Shown piece after piece: positions 23,024 through 35,205 of a stretch of 64,000 nucleotides of DNA (positions are counted from its first letter, which is position 1; each line of letters starts with the position of its first letter). The position numbers and the translations under genes were made by a program. The stretch covers positions 19,085,535-19,149,534 of the forward strand of contig CM055897.1 of assembly GCA_029582155.1 (NCBI GenBank), in the 5' to 3' direction. Under the pieces are notes generated by a model. It ran no database searches and was not told where the DNA came from. It worked only from the letters and a program-made list of their open reading frames with translations. Source of the DNA: Panopea generosa. Its lineage: Eukaryota > Mollusca > Bivalvia > Adapedonta > Hiatellidae.

Positions 23024-24234
23024 TAACCTTTGCATGGATGGAGAATACCTCCAAGATGAAGAACACTCGAATTGATGACGTCACGCACAAAGCGTTATTT
23101 TGTTGAAAAGAGAAAGCAAGATGGAGTCACCGTTTGAATCACATTGTCATAATAAATACCACCAGTCACTCCCCTTCAACGACCCGATTTAGTCTTTTAT
23201 ACGACAAATCCTATTATTTACTCATTTCGGTCATTTACATAATTGCTATACTCATTTGTTTTCTGTATAGCTTAAGTTAAATAAGTGCTGTTTCGTTTTT
23301 TTTTAATATAATTTGTTACAAGTTGACATCAAAGCCTGTATTGTCTCATTGAATATATAGGTCGTGTATTTTCGAAGATGAAATTATTTCTCAACGTTCG
23401 TGTTTAGTTTATAGTTTGATCATTTACAAGTTTTACAATTAAAACCTTAGTATTTTAATATTATGCATATCATGTCTGACTGGACAATCGTTACTGGAAG
23501 ACTTATCATGTATGAATGTGTATTATTGATCGGCATAGTGTCGTATTCGGTCGTACAAACGATATCGGACCGATGTTGCAAAATGTTGCAAAATCAATAT
23601 CGGCACGACATGCCCAGCTGACATCAGGCCGATATAGAATGTTTGTTGGGAGCCTTGAAAAGGATATTTACCCGAAATGTACTGTGTAGAAGCAACAATG
23701 AATAATTCCAATCGCACTTTCACATATGTATCTCAGATATTTTCATTGGCCAATGCAAATGTTATAAGAACTATATTTTTTTTATAAAACCCCTTGAGCC
23801 GGACTATTTTTTCACGTTTTCTAGCAAAATGCAAGATGGCGGAGAGTTGATAACGGAACTAGAAAATAAATTCATCAACATTAATATTCGGTTAATGGAA
23901 ACACGGATCAACTCTTACCTTAATAATATTATATAAATAGTTGATCGTAAGTCATGATTTTTTTATACTTTTATCTTTTATTATCGTCTGTTGAAAGCGT
24001 GTACTTGAATTAACAATCCGCATCGATATAATAGATAATTACGGATGTTTTGAGTTAATTTGATGAGGTAATAAATCAAGAGGAAATATAGTCAGTATTT
24101 CGCTCATTATTGCAAGATGTTGAGTGGTTTGGAGACAATTTGATTTAGACGATTTGAAGTACCAAAATAAAAAGACTGATTGAAATGCATATTTCAGCCA
24201 AAGTGTTATCTGTTATAGTTTGTTAGTTTGTACT
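23024..24234. other. Spacer with a degenerate CGATATCGG cluster
   Basis: ACGATATCGGACCGATG, AATATCGGCACGACATGCC and CATCAGGCCGATATAG at 23,560-23,640 resemble the 48-bp minisatellite at 15.5 kb. A short GAAGATGAA/GATGACGTCACG stretch near 23,060-23,095 contains a consensus CRE-like TGACGTCA. No gene recognised. Confidence 0.5.
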
Positions 24235-24417
24235 TATTATTCAAGCTCAATTGCGATGAAAGCTCTGAGCTTATATGAACCGCTCCATGAGTCCACTTTC
24301 TGGACAGAACCAGTACTGAGTGCTGTTTTATGAGAGGCATCGGGTCGAGCTGGGAATCGAACCCGCAACCTCTGGCGTGAGCAGCCAACACTATACCCAT
24401 TAGAATACCGCCCCGCT
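24235..24417 (-). mobile_element. tRNA-derived SINE (family 2), second copy
   Basis: Reverse-complement match to 18,946-19,148: GCTCAATTGCGATGAAAGCT at its 3' end, GAGAGGCATCGGGTCGAGCT in the body, and GGGAATCGAACCCGCAACC (B box, minus strand) with ACCGCCCCGC at the head. Confidence 0.9.
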
Positions 24418-25273
24418 TATAGTTTGTTAAGGAAAACATAAAATAAAAATGCAAAATGTGGATGTATGAACATTTAAAAATAAGTAAATACCGGAAATGT
24501 TATGTTAAAATTATGTTTTATCATTTTTTAATTCATAGTTTATGCATGTATAAAGACATGTTAAAAAAATGAAGTTTGAACCTTTGATCAGAGGTTTCAA
24601 AGAACCAGACGTTAACAACGGACGCACTTCCAACCTCGGGCTCACTCTCAACAACACCCTCTCCTAGTCGATGATCCTATAGCTTCTTAAACTATACACA
24701 AAGGCAAGAAGGTCTCACTGAACAATTACCTCCCTTACATGACGGTAGCAAGATTATTACAACAAAGAAATTAGAGCTGTGTAAAGCGGTTGGGCATTTA
24801 TTTTTGCTAAAAATGCATAAAATGTCATATTTCTTTGTGCATATGGGAACATTGGAACATTTCCATGATTTCTGCAAAGTTTGGGTGACATTCGGAACTG
24901 TTTGATGATGCTATAACAGTTTAAAGATGCGTAGTGATACACTGCAACAAATGGGCAGAATTGTCAAAAATGAAGGGGTGTCATCAAAACATCGAAATTG
25001 TGAAAAAGCAACCTGGTCAACCCCATGTTTTTTTCTGCATATTTGGACCAACAGAGGACTATCTATGGGAATAAGGCATTTTTAGAACCATTGGTAATGT
25101 ATCCAGTGTTCCAGAAGTGCATGTCTCTATATGTAGAACAGTACAAAATTAATTGGTATGCGAGACGAGAAGCGCAAGGTTTAGCAGCCCATCCAGCACA
25201 TAGGCTCAAATGTCTGAATAAAACTGATTTGAAAACATTGAAAGTCAAAAACCAAACATAAAAGGGGGTGTTA
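24418..25273. other. Spacer, unrecognised
   Basis: A 78-codon plus-strand open frame at 25,025-25,261 (MFFSAYLDQQRTIYGNKAFL...) overlaps a 61-codon frame on the other strand. Neither shows a domain or splice context I can support. GTCAAAAATGAAGGGGTG-like text near 24,965 hints at an old repeat, unproven. Confidence 0.4.
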
Positions 25274-25527
25274 AGTTTTTTTAAAGGAGTTCAGCGTCAT
25301 TTTCAACACATTTCAGGTTATGTTATATGGCATGCCCAGTTGTATAGGTGGAAAATGACCTCATATTGGTTGGAAATTAACATGAATCTGAGTAAAACAA
25401 CCGTCCTTTCGCAAGTAACTTGTAAAATATATCCTTTAATATGTTCATTGTATGAAAAGGAACTTGAACATACGACCTTCGCGATGAGAGGCAAGTAGCC
25501 TTAGACCACTCGGATACGGAAGAGCCC
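25274..25527 (-). mobile_element. tRNA-derived SINE (family 1), minus strand
   Basis: Inverted head CTTAGACCACTCGGATACGG (25,500-25,519), body ACTTGCGAAAGGACGG (reverse complement of the plus-strand text), and tail CATTTCAGGTTATGTTATAT/GGCATGCCCAG. The standard single tail unit is present. Confidence 0.85.
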
Positions 25528-26019
25528 AAGCTGAAGTCTGTTATACTCAAACAATGAAACAAAAGATTTAAAAAAGATCAATGCCTACCTACAAAATAAC
25601 CATTTTAGAACGCCTTGTTCTACGGTTTAAGTTGTGGTACATATTGGGTTATCACTTGGTCGCCCGGGGGATTGATTTTCATCATCAACACTGAAAGCAA
25701 CTTTAAAAATTAAGAGATGACTCTAGATCTGGCGTCATGTTTGTTATGTTGACGAACGAAACCCATCAGAAAAAAATACTAAGGTAACGTCGAGTCAACA
25801 GCAGACACTGAGGAAAAATAAGACAAACGAGTGTATGCTACTGGGGGTGCATGTGTCCTTGTAGAGTGTGTAAGATTGTTTTATCAAAAAAGCAACTCAC
25901 CTTTATTTCAATCAATAGGACGCAGCAACTCTTCATGAGTCCGACACTTCGGACTTTATTTGATTTGTGTGTTTTTCGATAATCTTTACACATGCATAAA
26001 ATACAGAAAAAAATGTTTT
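25528..26019. other. Spacer
   Basis: No supported feature. Confidence 0.45.
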
Positions 26020-26188
26020 TAGGTTATATATGACTGAGTCGGACAGAGTATTACCACCGTCCTTGTGCGAGTCACTGGCAAACTTTCTCACATAAGGTTT
26101 GTGTTGTCAGCTGGACTCGAACCTACGACCGTTGAGAGGTAAATAATCTTGAAACGGCAACTTAAACCACTCGGCCACGAAGCCCCTA
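26020..26188 (-). mobile_element. tRNA-derived SINE (family 1), short minus-strand copy
   Basis: Head AAACCACTCGGCCACGAAGC (26,164-26,183), B box CTGGACTCGAACCTACGACC, body AACTTTCTCACATAAGG and a shortened tail with GACTGAGTCGGACAGAG. It lacks the far 3' part seen in the 25.3-kb copy. Confidence 0.8.
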
Positions 26189-26964
26189 ATGTAAATCAAA
26201 ATAAAATATTCAGTTCATGTATAATTTTAAAATTTTAATAAAAAATTTCTAAAATATCCGGCTTCGTCATTATTATATTTGTTAAATTTACGTTTTTTCA
26301 CTAACCGAGAAAGTTATAACACAATAGGTCCTGCAACGACCTCCGGATATCCGACTAACAGATTATTCAGTCAAATCCATTCTATACTGACGGTGTTACG
26401 CGTACATGTGTACCTAGTTCTTGGTTTCTTATACGTCCTTTGACTATCATTTATTCACCCTGCTTTAGGTGCAAGATTAATTTTTCATTTTGGTCATCAA
26501 ACTATTGCTAAAAAAATTGAGGCAAACCGGTGTAGAATTGGTGGAGGTTCGATTTTTAAATAATCTTTTTGTCTTTTTGTAATAACAAAAAGCTTGTTTT
26601 TTATGGCAGAACAACTCTTTAAAAAAAACCGGCGCCCCTACCCCCCTCCCCCTCCCCCCAATTTCCTTTATCTTACTGATACAAACTGAAGACATAAAAA
26701 TATTGTTTAGACGTTGTGTCGTGTTGGGATCATGAATGTATTAATTAGGATACCTTTCAACCATGTTAACACATTTATGACAAAAACACTAGGCTGACGG
26801 TCATTCCGTTACTATAGAGTTATTCTGTACATTATACCATTGATGTAAACAGTGTACATGGGTGTGTATGTGTTTGAGCGTGCGTGTGTGTGTTTGTCTT
26901 TATTGTCTCTTTTCCCGGCCCCTATATATATATATATATATATCAATCTCTCTCTTTAAAAAAG
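26189..26964. other. Spacer with a C-rich tract and (TA)n
   Basis: A C-rich tract lies at 26,634-26,658, GT-rich text at 26,860-26,900, and (TA)10 at 26,922-26,942. No gene. Confidence 0.5.
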
Positions 26965-27275
26965 GACCGCGGCGTGGTCTAGTGGTAGAGCGTCCGCCTC
27001 GCATGCGGAAGGTCGTGGGTTCAATCCCCGGCCGGGTCATAACAAAGACTTTAAAAATGGTACTAGAAGCTTCCTCGCTTGACGCTCAGAATTTAGAGGA
27101 GAGTTCTAGGTCTGGTCGGCCCGGTGTCAATATAATGTGACTGGGTGGGGTATCATACCATGTGTCTGCGGCATGATACTCCAGTGTGACAGCGCTTAGA
27201 ATACTGTCTCAAGTTGACACCGTCGCAAAATGACTGAAAAATTGTTGAAAGCGACGCTAAACACCAAACAACAAC
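26965..27275 (+). mobile_element. tRNA-derived SINE (family 5), near full length
   Basis: The head GGTCTAGTGGTAGAGCGTCC with CGCATGCGGAAGGTCGTGGG and B box GTGGGTTCAATCCCC forms a convincing tRNA-like region at 26,967-27,038. It is followed by a conserved body (AGAAGCTTCCTCGCTTGACG, GGTCTGGTCGGCCC, GGGGTATCATACCATG) and an end with GAAAGCGACGCTAAACACCA then AACAACA. The family recurs at 41,837 and 60,383. Confidence 0.9.
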
Positions 27276-28069
27276 TCTCTTTAAAACAGATTTAGTTTGA
27301 AAATGTACGAACATTCAAAGTCGTCAAAAATATTTCGTCTGGGTAGGTCCAAAAGATTAAACACCAAAGCTTATTTTTAGTGATTGTTGAAAGTTTAAGT
27401 GTGAGTCGCGGGTTGTTTCTGACACTCTGAACAACCCGCCCCATTCGACCAGATCCGCCAATGAAACAATTCTTATATATATTTTATAAACATAAATGTA
27501 GTTACTTTCACTATCGTTCTACATAGTTCTACATTTTGAACTTTATCCGTAGGCTGTTTGACATATCAATCAGCCTTGTAAAGCACTTGACATATGCAAA
27601 TTGGGATCCCAGCAAAGCGCTTGTCTCTTCTGGTATACATACATAAAAATTTTCACAACCTTATCACGAGCCACAAATGGGAATTCCCCTTGAAAACGAA
27701 AATAGGTTTTCTATCAGGAAACCAAACCGCTGCTGATATATAAGAAGCAGTTTTATCAATTTCTATTAGCTTTACCGACTCCTAGTAGTAATAGTGTTTC
27801 ATGACATATTAAGGTAAGTTGTTAGTTTATATTAGTGTTATGTTTTCGTAAAGATTTCACTTTTAAATGATTTATAAGTTAAAGACAGACTTTTGGTATG
27901 AGTTGCCGTTGCAGAAAAGCTGTTTAATTGGTTTTGAATAATGAATGCATTTAGTGAAGTGGTGTTTTAAATGAAAATTGATACACTGTGGTTGCATGTC
28001 GGCGAATTGTTTTATTGTTTGTGAATCATGATGTGTGTTAGTTGTTAATGTCTATAGCAAAAATGTGTT
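27276..28069. other. Spacer
   Basis: No supported feature. TATATAAGAAGCAG near 27,738 resembles a TATA box, but no gene follows that I can recognise. Confidence 0.4.
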
Positions 28070-28445
28070 AAACAAGAGCGCCGCAAGCAGGTGCAGACGC
28101 TCGGTTTTTTCCACCTCTGTTAGGTAGTTCAAAGTAATGTAAACCTTTTTTTTGTTGATGTGGTGATTAGTGTACAGAATCAATAATCTTTAAAAATCTT
28201 TAAACTTAGGGTTATAGCCCAAAGTAAGGAAATTTAGGTAAATTAGCTATATACATTGTTTTAACATAATATGAAAGTGTTTATGAAGTTAAGTCACTAT
28301 AACACGAAGTAGTTCAGAAACAGAGAAAAGCTGAGCTAAACATAAAACTTTAACCGGTGGACGACATCGACAACGGCAACGACGATGTCAGGGACATGAC
28401 AATAACTCTTCGTTTTATTTTCAAAAAGACGAGCGAAAAATTAAA
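28070..28445 (+). repeat. Dispersed non-coding repeat, probable
   Basis: It begins ACAAGAGCGCCGCAAGCAGG, passes through GTGGACGACATCGACAACGG/CAACGACGATGTC, and ends ATAACTCTTCGTTTT...AAAAAGACGAGC. I associate this arrangement with common molluscan repeats from memory. No second copy lies in this window to prove it. Confidence 0.45.
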
Positions 28446-30104
28446 ACAAAAAATAATCTCCGCATAATAAACAATCAACCATCTCTTACATACCGTGTTT
28501 ATAGATTGTGCTTCATATTTTAATAACATAATTTTATCATGAATAACTATGGTGGTATATTTTTGCCATTCAAAATAAAAACGTGCGTGTAAGATAAAAT
28601 GAGTTTACTTTAATAGTTAAATTGACATTATATTATATGTTGACATTTAAGACGTAAATGTCGACGATTTGTTGATATCAGTTTTTCAAATTGTGTAAAC
28701 ATAAAACGAATCACATATCATTTGAAAGTACTATCCTAGATTCAGCTTAAAAAGTTCATAAAATTGGGGCACATGTGTCAACTTTTTAATATTTACAGTT
28801 TCCCCCCTACAGTTCGTGACCAACAGTTTAAACCATTACAAACCTCGTACTTAAATACACATATGTAGCATACGTAGGCGGAAATGGCCGAGTGATGAAG
28901 GCATTTAAACGCCCAAACATATCAGTTTTAGAAGATTGAGTTAGTATACATTTCTTTTCCTATTACAGTTTAGCATTTGGGATTACGAAATTCATGTATG
29001 CTCGGTTTGTACTAAAACGCGTAATTATTTCAACAGAGGCATGTGTCAAATTTAACACGGTTAAGACCAGATTTCATAAAAATCGTAACTATCCTATGCT
29101 GTTAACAGGTTAAGGTTGGATCCCTTTAAATTGATTTCGCTAAAGCTAACGCAGACGACTATATGTTTATAGCTGATTACAGCTTTATAAAGCTATCGAG
29201 ATTAAGTCCTATTACATATCAGTTACATTAATATAATTCATGATTTCTTTTATTAATTTACGTAAAATAATAACATAAATTTGTTACGATACAGATATAG
29301 ATTCGTAACGGTTTATAGATTGAAACTATCTATCTGATGTCAACGTATTGTTTATCTACGTTTCATTGTGTACATACGGTATCTTCGTTTATAGCCTAAG
29401 GCTATCCAGCAGTGTCAATGTATTTTTTATCTAAGTTTCGAGATGTAAATACGGTTGTTGCTAAACAAATATATCACTCTTAACATATCCCATCTTTACA
29501 TTAAACATGGACGTCCTTCACATTTTATCATTACCTTTGCTTCTGTTTGGTTACCAGTATTGATCTTTTGTCGCTTCAATACACATTTCATTTTTTATTT
29601 ATTTTCATAATCATCAACATTTAAAAGTTAAATTTTAAACGGTGCCCTGTGGCTTGTTGTAGTTTTTTCTTGTGGGTATCTTCGAGAATAGAGGACTTTT
29701 ATATTAAAAATATACTCCAAGTAAAATTAAATGAACTGTTATTGTGTTAATAAAGTTTTACAAGGATTCTAAATGAAAGACAGAATAGACTGCCGAATTA
29801 GAATCACTGGGAGTTTATATTCCATATTCTCAGCTAAGTGGACAAACCAAAATAAATCATTGTTATCAGAATCATGGCCCCGGGCTGGCAATTAGGAGCT
29901 AACGATCATTGCGCATGATATAACGCAGCTTCCCGTAAGGGATTTTGTCTTCGAGCATGTTGTGTCAGGGAAGTGACCGAACATAGACATATTTACAATC
30001 ACAAGTTGTTGTTTTAAACGGTGACAGGTGTCCTGGTATAGTTGAAATAGAAACATAATGAAAATTATAAATTTAAAGAGAGTTAAAAAGATGTCGCTAT
30101 ATAG
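28446..30104. other. AT-rich spacer
   Basis: No gene or repeat supported. An isolated A-box-like GGCGGAAATGGCCGAGTGAT at 28,878 lacks a B box and tRNA fold. Confidence 0.45.
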
Positions 30105-33100
30105 CTGAAATAGAGGCCCAAGAGGGCCTGAGGCCGCTCTACTGACTCATAGTGGCCATAACACTTTTTGAAATTCCACAATATTTACCCTCTTCGGGGG
30201 GTCGTCTTAACAACTTATGGATAACTATCCCCATCACACCCATACTGAACAAAAAATTAATTGCTATGAAAAGGAAATACTTTAAATTCCCATACCATAT
30301 CATCTGTAATACAAATATAGTCGCCTGTACATAACCCTTACACAACCCAGCCCCTTAATTTGTCAGAAGAACTTCAGTCGTGGTCAGAACTTAGCGATTT
30401 GTTATGAGCAGAAATTATTCAAATTTTAAAAAGAAGTTTTTTTGTACACATGGATGCAAAATGAAAATAAAACAGTTTTCCCTACAATATTTCTATGTAA
30501 AAGTTACATTACAGGGCCACAATATATCCCAGCCCCTTGATAGGCAGAATCTTCAATCCTTGCTGATGTAAGGATAATTTATATCAAATATGAACTAGTT
30601 TGACAGAAAGTTTATTGAGAGGGAATTTCTGAAAATTCCCAATTTCAACCTTATTACTCCATCCGCCGCCTGGCCCCTTATGGAAATTCAATCCTCTTTA
30701 TTGAACAAAATCAAATTTTTTGTAACTAGACAATGCTTTAGATCTCAAATTTACCCAAATAGCTAAAACATGAGAATTGTTCATTTTCCAAAGTATTCCT
30801 ATGTAAAACTCAAAGACCCCTTACAGGGTTTCTATACATCCCAGTTTCCCTTGATTTGTACAAACTTAGAACTCTTAATCATAGGGATAATTTATATCGA
30901 ATATGAACAATTTGACTGACCGGTTATTGAACAATAACATTTATGACAATATTCAATTCTAATCATTTTGTATGGTGGCATAGTTCTGCCACAATTTATC
31001 CACTTACCTTACGCGATAAGTTCCTAGTTAACGACATCATTTTTTGCGAAAAATATCTAGTTATCTAGTTAACTAACACGATAAGTTTTTAGTTGAGATA
31101 AATATCTTAACAAGAATAAAAATGTATGTTAGTGCCCATCACTGCCACCACTTATCTAGTTAACTATCGCGAAAAAAATGTAGTTATCTAGATAACTAAC
31201 GCGAAAAGTTTCCCGTTACCTTTTTACTGCTCTGCAACTGCCACCACAAATCTACTTAGATAACTGAATAACTAGATAAAAATCGTGTTACCAGTTAATT
31301 TAATATTGGGAATACTTTGTTTTTACTCATTAAATCGCTAAACAGTCTCTATTCGAGTGGTTACGATTAGTTTGTAAAGTTACGGGCATGGATGAGGAAA
31401 GTTCAAATATAGTGCGTGTATATACATGTGTTGTCTAGTGTATCTTCTAATTTTCGTAGCCAAGTAGCTTGGTTAACATTGCCATTTGTTGATACCTGTC
31501 GTTGGGATATAGTTTACATAAATGTTTATTGTTAAACATGTCAGGTGAGAGTTTGATTAGTTTTGAAAAAAAATCTCCATTTAGTAATTTGTCATTTACA
31601 AAACTAGCAGACACATGTCCTGTAAATGGCCAACGCCAATTTAAAACTATCTGTCTGACAATTTTTTTTATCAAAAGTACTATTAGAAAGTCTGGTTGAT
31701 AAATAACGACCAAACAATAAACTATATATTGTTTAACAATAAATATTTTATAAACTATGTAATGGTAGAAATGTGTTTATTGACAAGGATGCCGCCGCTG
31801 TGTATGTGCAACTAGACGTTATACTGATATTTTCAACTAGGTATTCTCAAATTCTGTTATGGAGTAGTCTTGACAATAATTACATTCGCTCATTAAACGT
31901 ATTTAAAGGGCAATAGCTCCGCTAAAAGCTGATGAACATAAACACCCCGACAACACGCGCAATTCGACTTCATTCAGATATTTCTTACCAAGTTTCATGA
32001 AAATCTGAAGGGTACCTAAGTTTGAGTAGTCCGGACAAGAAAAGCCTGACATACGAACTTGCGTCTCACGAATATTATATTGTGAGGTGTTTCTTTTGTT
32101 TAAAAAAGCTACATAATGTAAAAAAAATATAAACAGAAATAACAGAATCAAACAAGATCAATAGTTTTCAAAGATCCACAACAGATCTAGAAAACTAACT
32201 TTTTAAATGGATAACCGGAAGACTACCAAGGTAGTCCGGATTTCATCGAAAATAAAAGTGTAACATCATTGAGAATTAATAACAATCAATTAAAAAGGCA
32301 CAATTATTTATAATTTATACCATAAGAAATACAAAAATAGGCACCGAAAACGTTCTGTATCAATTCCCAAATGTTGTTACACTTGTAAGTTTGTCTTTCA
32401 ATGAACTTATATTGAAAGCGTTTTATTCAAATTTTAAAATAATTATTAATTATGTAAAGTCATGTTTTAATGTACTTGTTTTATTAATCCATGCGGCTAT
32501 TATCAATTCAAAACTTGTTACTAGGAGAGTGTTGCTAAGATAAAAAATACCCGCCAAAAAGTATTGCTTTTAATTGGTTACTATAGGTCACATGTGCTAG
32601 TAACATATGGTAAAGTTCATTAAACACTTTTTGTTATGAAATATGAGTTAACGGGTTATGAGTTAGTCGCAGCGTACCTAAGTGTCATTCTTTAGTTTTC
32701 AAATGTCATGTCAACATTCACAATGTAGTTCTTAAGTAATGCAGCAGTTTCGGCCGAAAGGCGCGACGCGTGGATTCTGCGAACGTGCATTATGCTTAAT
32801 CAGGACTTCTAAGTAACATTTTTATCATTTTAACTACAAACAGGAACAATAACAACTTCAGACAAAAATGTTAAATAGCAGTGACTATGCAACTCTGTAC
32901 TATATTACTATAGTGTATATCTGCGGACATGAGATGTACAAGTGTTTTTTCCTGTTACACTTATATGATTGTATGAATGTGTATATACTGTTATTTACTA
33001 AACGGATGTTTATGTTGTATCATTACGATTATTGAATATACAAATTGGAATACAATGGCTGAACTTTACACCAAGTGTTTATTTTCAATCACTACCGCCT

Positions 33101-34900
33101 TCAACCGTTACCGGTAGGACAAAACATTTCATAGCTGTTACAAAATCCAGAAGAAATGAAGCAAAACAATAAAAAGCTATATCCCAAAACAACAGATGCC
33201 GGTTAATGGAAATGTAAACCAAGCTAATTTAACTAAAAACATTAGAAAATATACTAGACAACACATAAACTATATGGTCTCAGCATTAAAATAAAAGTAA
33301 ACATCCATAGTTATATTTAAACTTTCCTCAACCACTCGGCCCTTTCTGAGAAAAAGGGAATGCTTTGTGATTTATTGAGTAAAACCCGAAGTATTCCGAA
33401 TATTAGATAACTGGTAACACGAACATTATCTAGTAATCCAGTTAGCTAAGTAGATATGTGGTGGCAGTTGCAGATCAGTAAATAGGCATCTTTTCGCGTT
33501 AAGATATTTATCGTAACTGGAAACTTATCGCGTTAGTTAACTAGATAACTAGATAGTTTTCGCAATAGTTAACTATATAAGTGGTGGCAGTAAGTGGCAC
33601 TAACAGTGATTTATTTTGATTATGTTATTTATCGTAATTAGAAACATATCGCGTTAGTTAACTAGATAACTAGATAATTTTCGCAAAAATTAAGTGGTTA
33701 ACTAGAAACTTATCGCGTAAGTTAAGTGGATAACTAGTGGCAGAACTATGCCACCATAATTTTGTGACCCCACCTGGCCCATTTTAGAAAGTCAATCATT
33801 CGTATCGAACAAAATCATATTTGTTATGACAAAAAAGTTGCTTCAAAACCCAAACTGAATTTAAAAAAAAGCCATAAATGGAGGATAAAAAAGAGAATTT
33901 TCCGTTCTCCAATAGTTTTCCTATATAAAACTCAAAGTCCCCTTACAGGGCCCTATAAATACAAGACCCTTGATTTGTATAAACTTTAAATCCATACTCA
34001 TTGAGATAATCCATATCAAATATGAACAAATTTGACTGACCGGTTGTTGAGAAAACGATTTTTTAAATTTTCCTATTTTAACAATTTTTTAACCCACCCT
34101 GGCCTCTTATGGAAAGTCAGTTCTCCTTATTGAGCAAAATCTTATTTCCTGTGACTATGACTATGACTATGACTAGATGCCTAAATAGATGGAAAAAAGA
34201 GAGAATTTTCTGTTTTCCCATAATATCCCTATGTGAAATTCTAAGTCCCCTTACAGGGCCCCTATAAATGTTAGTCCCTAAATTCTTATCTGCAATCAAA
34301 CCCCTACACATGGGGATAATTTATGCCAAATATGAACAAATCTGACATACCAGTCTTGAGAATAAAGAAAACGATTTTTGTAATTCGCAATTTTTACCCT
34401 TTTTGGGCCCCTCATGACACCTTAAGACAGTGGAACCCAGCCATGTTTACAAATCTGAACGTCCTTCACCAAACAATACTTCTGTGAAGTAATAGGCAAA
34501 ATCATTTCCATTTAAAAAAATAAATTAATATTTATTATAATGAGATGTGTCTCCTAATTGAACCTTCGGGGTGGGGTCATTTTTAACCCTAGGGACATCA
34601 TTTGAACAAATCTAACACAACTATAGTATATTATCATTACTACATGAACAATTTGAAAATTTGTCGGGCCGTTCGTGAGAAGAAGATGTTTTAAGTTTTG
34701 GACTCTTTTTAGTAACGGCGGCCATTTTGAATTTTGAATAAAAAAAATCTTCTGTATAGTCTCCTATGCAGTAGAAACATCCATGTGAAGTTTCAGTTTA
34801 ATGGTTTCAGAGAAAGAGCTGTTAACAGGCGACAGACGACGGACAACGCGCCATCGCATAAGCCTTTCTGACCTTTGGACACTAGAGTTAAAAAAGAACA
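30105..34900 (+). repeat. Long composite repeat with diverged internal units (copy A)
   Basis: It begins GAGGCCCAAGAGGGCCTGAG and ends near 34,800-34,895 with GTTTCAGAGAAAGAGCTG, GACGACGGACAACGCG and CTTTCTGACCTTTGG, followed by poly-A and (TA)n. Between them, diverged units repeat phrases such as CCCCTTACAGGG, CCTATGTAAAACTCAAAG and GATAATTTATATCAAATATG (30,569; 30,887; 34,005; 34,315). The block is split by the foldback element at 30,972-33,757. No coding capacity seen. Homologous sequence in copy B runs 44,323-48,935. Confidence 0.7.
30972..33757. mobile_element. Foldback-like non-autonomous DNA element, long inverted ends (copy A)
   Basis: The outer ends ATGGTGGCATAGTTCTGCCA and its exact reverse complement (ending 33,757) are followed inward by about 300 bp of imperfect inverted repeat. 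This repeat is built from many ATCTAGTTAACTAACGCGAT-type motifs (31,010-31,290 and 33,410-33,740). Candidate target duplications are CATTTTGT (30,964-30,971) and AATTTTGT (33,758-33,765), 7 of 8 matching, which would suit an hAT-like mechanism. The 2.2-kb interior has no domain-bearing frame. It contains a small inverted motif CCGGAAGACTACC/GGTAGTCCGG at 32,215-32,240. Confidence 0.85.
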
Positions 34901-34930
34901 TAAAGAAAATTAAATTTAATGAAAACTGAA

Positions 34931-34938
<8 letters not shown>

Positions 34939-34961
<23 letters not shown>

Positions 34962-34964
34962 TAT
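34939..34964. repeat. (AT)13 microsatellite, empty site of the 4.5-kb transposon
   Basis: Corresponds to the two AT tracts that flank the transposon in copy B (48,936-48,969 and 53,467-53,484). Confidence 0.95.
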
Positions 34965-35009
34965 CATCACAAACTGACAAAAATTTAGCCCTTAAATAAA
35001 CATAAACAT

Positions 35010-35205
35010 TTTTAATTTACTTTGATTGTGAAACAAACTCTTACAACAAATCACGCTCGAAATCTCCCTGAGTAGAACCAGTATTAAGCAAATGCAGAAA
35101 AAGTTGTCTTGCTTTAAACAACACATAGCCGTGCGGAGGATCGAACCCACGACCTTCCGATCATGGATTCGGTGCTCTACCACTGGACCACGCGATTCAC
35201 AAGTT
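35010..35205 (-). mobile_element. tRNA-derived SINE (family 4), copy A
   Basis: The minus-strand head GTGAATCGCGTGGTCCAGTG with A box TGGTCCAGTGGTAGAGC and B box GTGGGTTCGATCCTCC lies at 35,132-35,200. The body runs leftward through CTGGTTCTACTCAGGGAGAT and GTTGTAAGAGTTTGTTTCAC. Confidence 0.85.

Noticed and set aside
26967-27038. Functional tRNA gene
   Set aside because: The head is tRNA-like but is followed by a SINE body that recurs at 41.8 and 60.4 kb, and the acceptor ends do not pair well. The same reasoning applies to the heads at 1.4, 13.9, 17.7, 18.9, 24.4, 25.5, 26.2 and 35.2 kb.
28878-28915. tRNA-Leu-like fragment
   Set aside because: Only an A-box-like word is present; no B box or cloverleaf.
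31447-31713. 88-aa minus-strand gene, also at 45,449-45,715
   Set aside because: Its identity in both copies follows from the duplication. It lies inside the non-coding foldback element and shows no domain.
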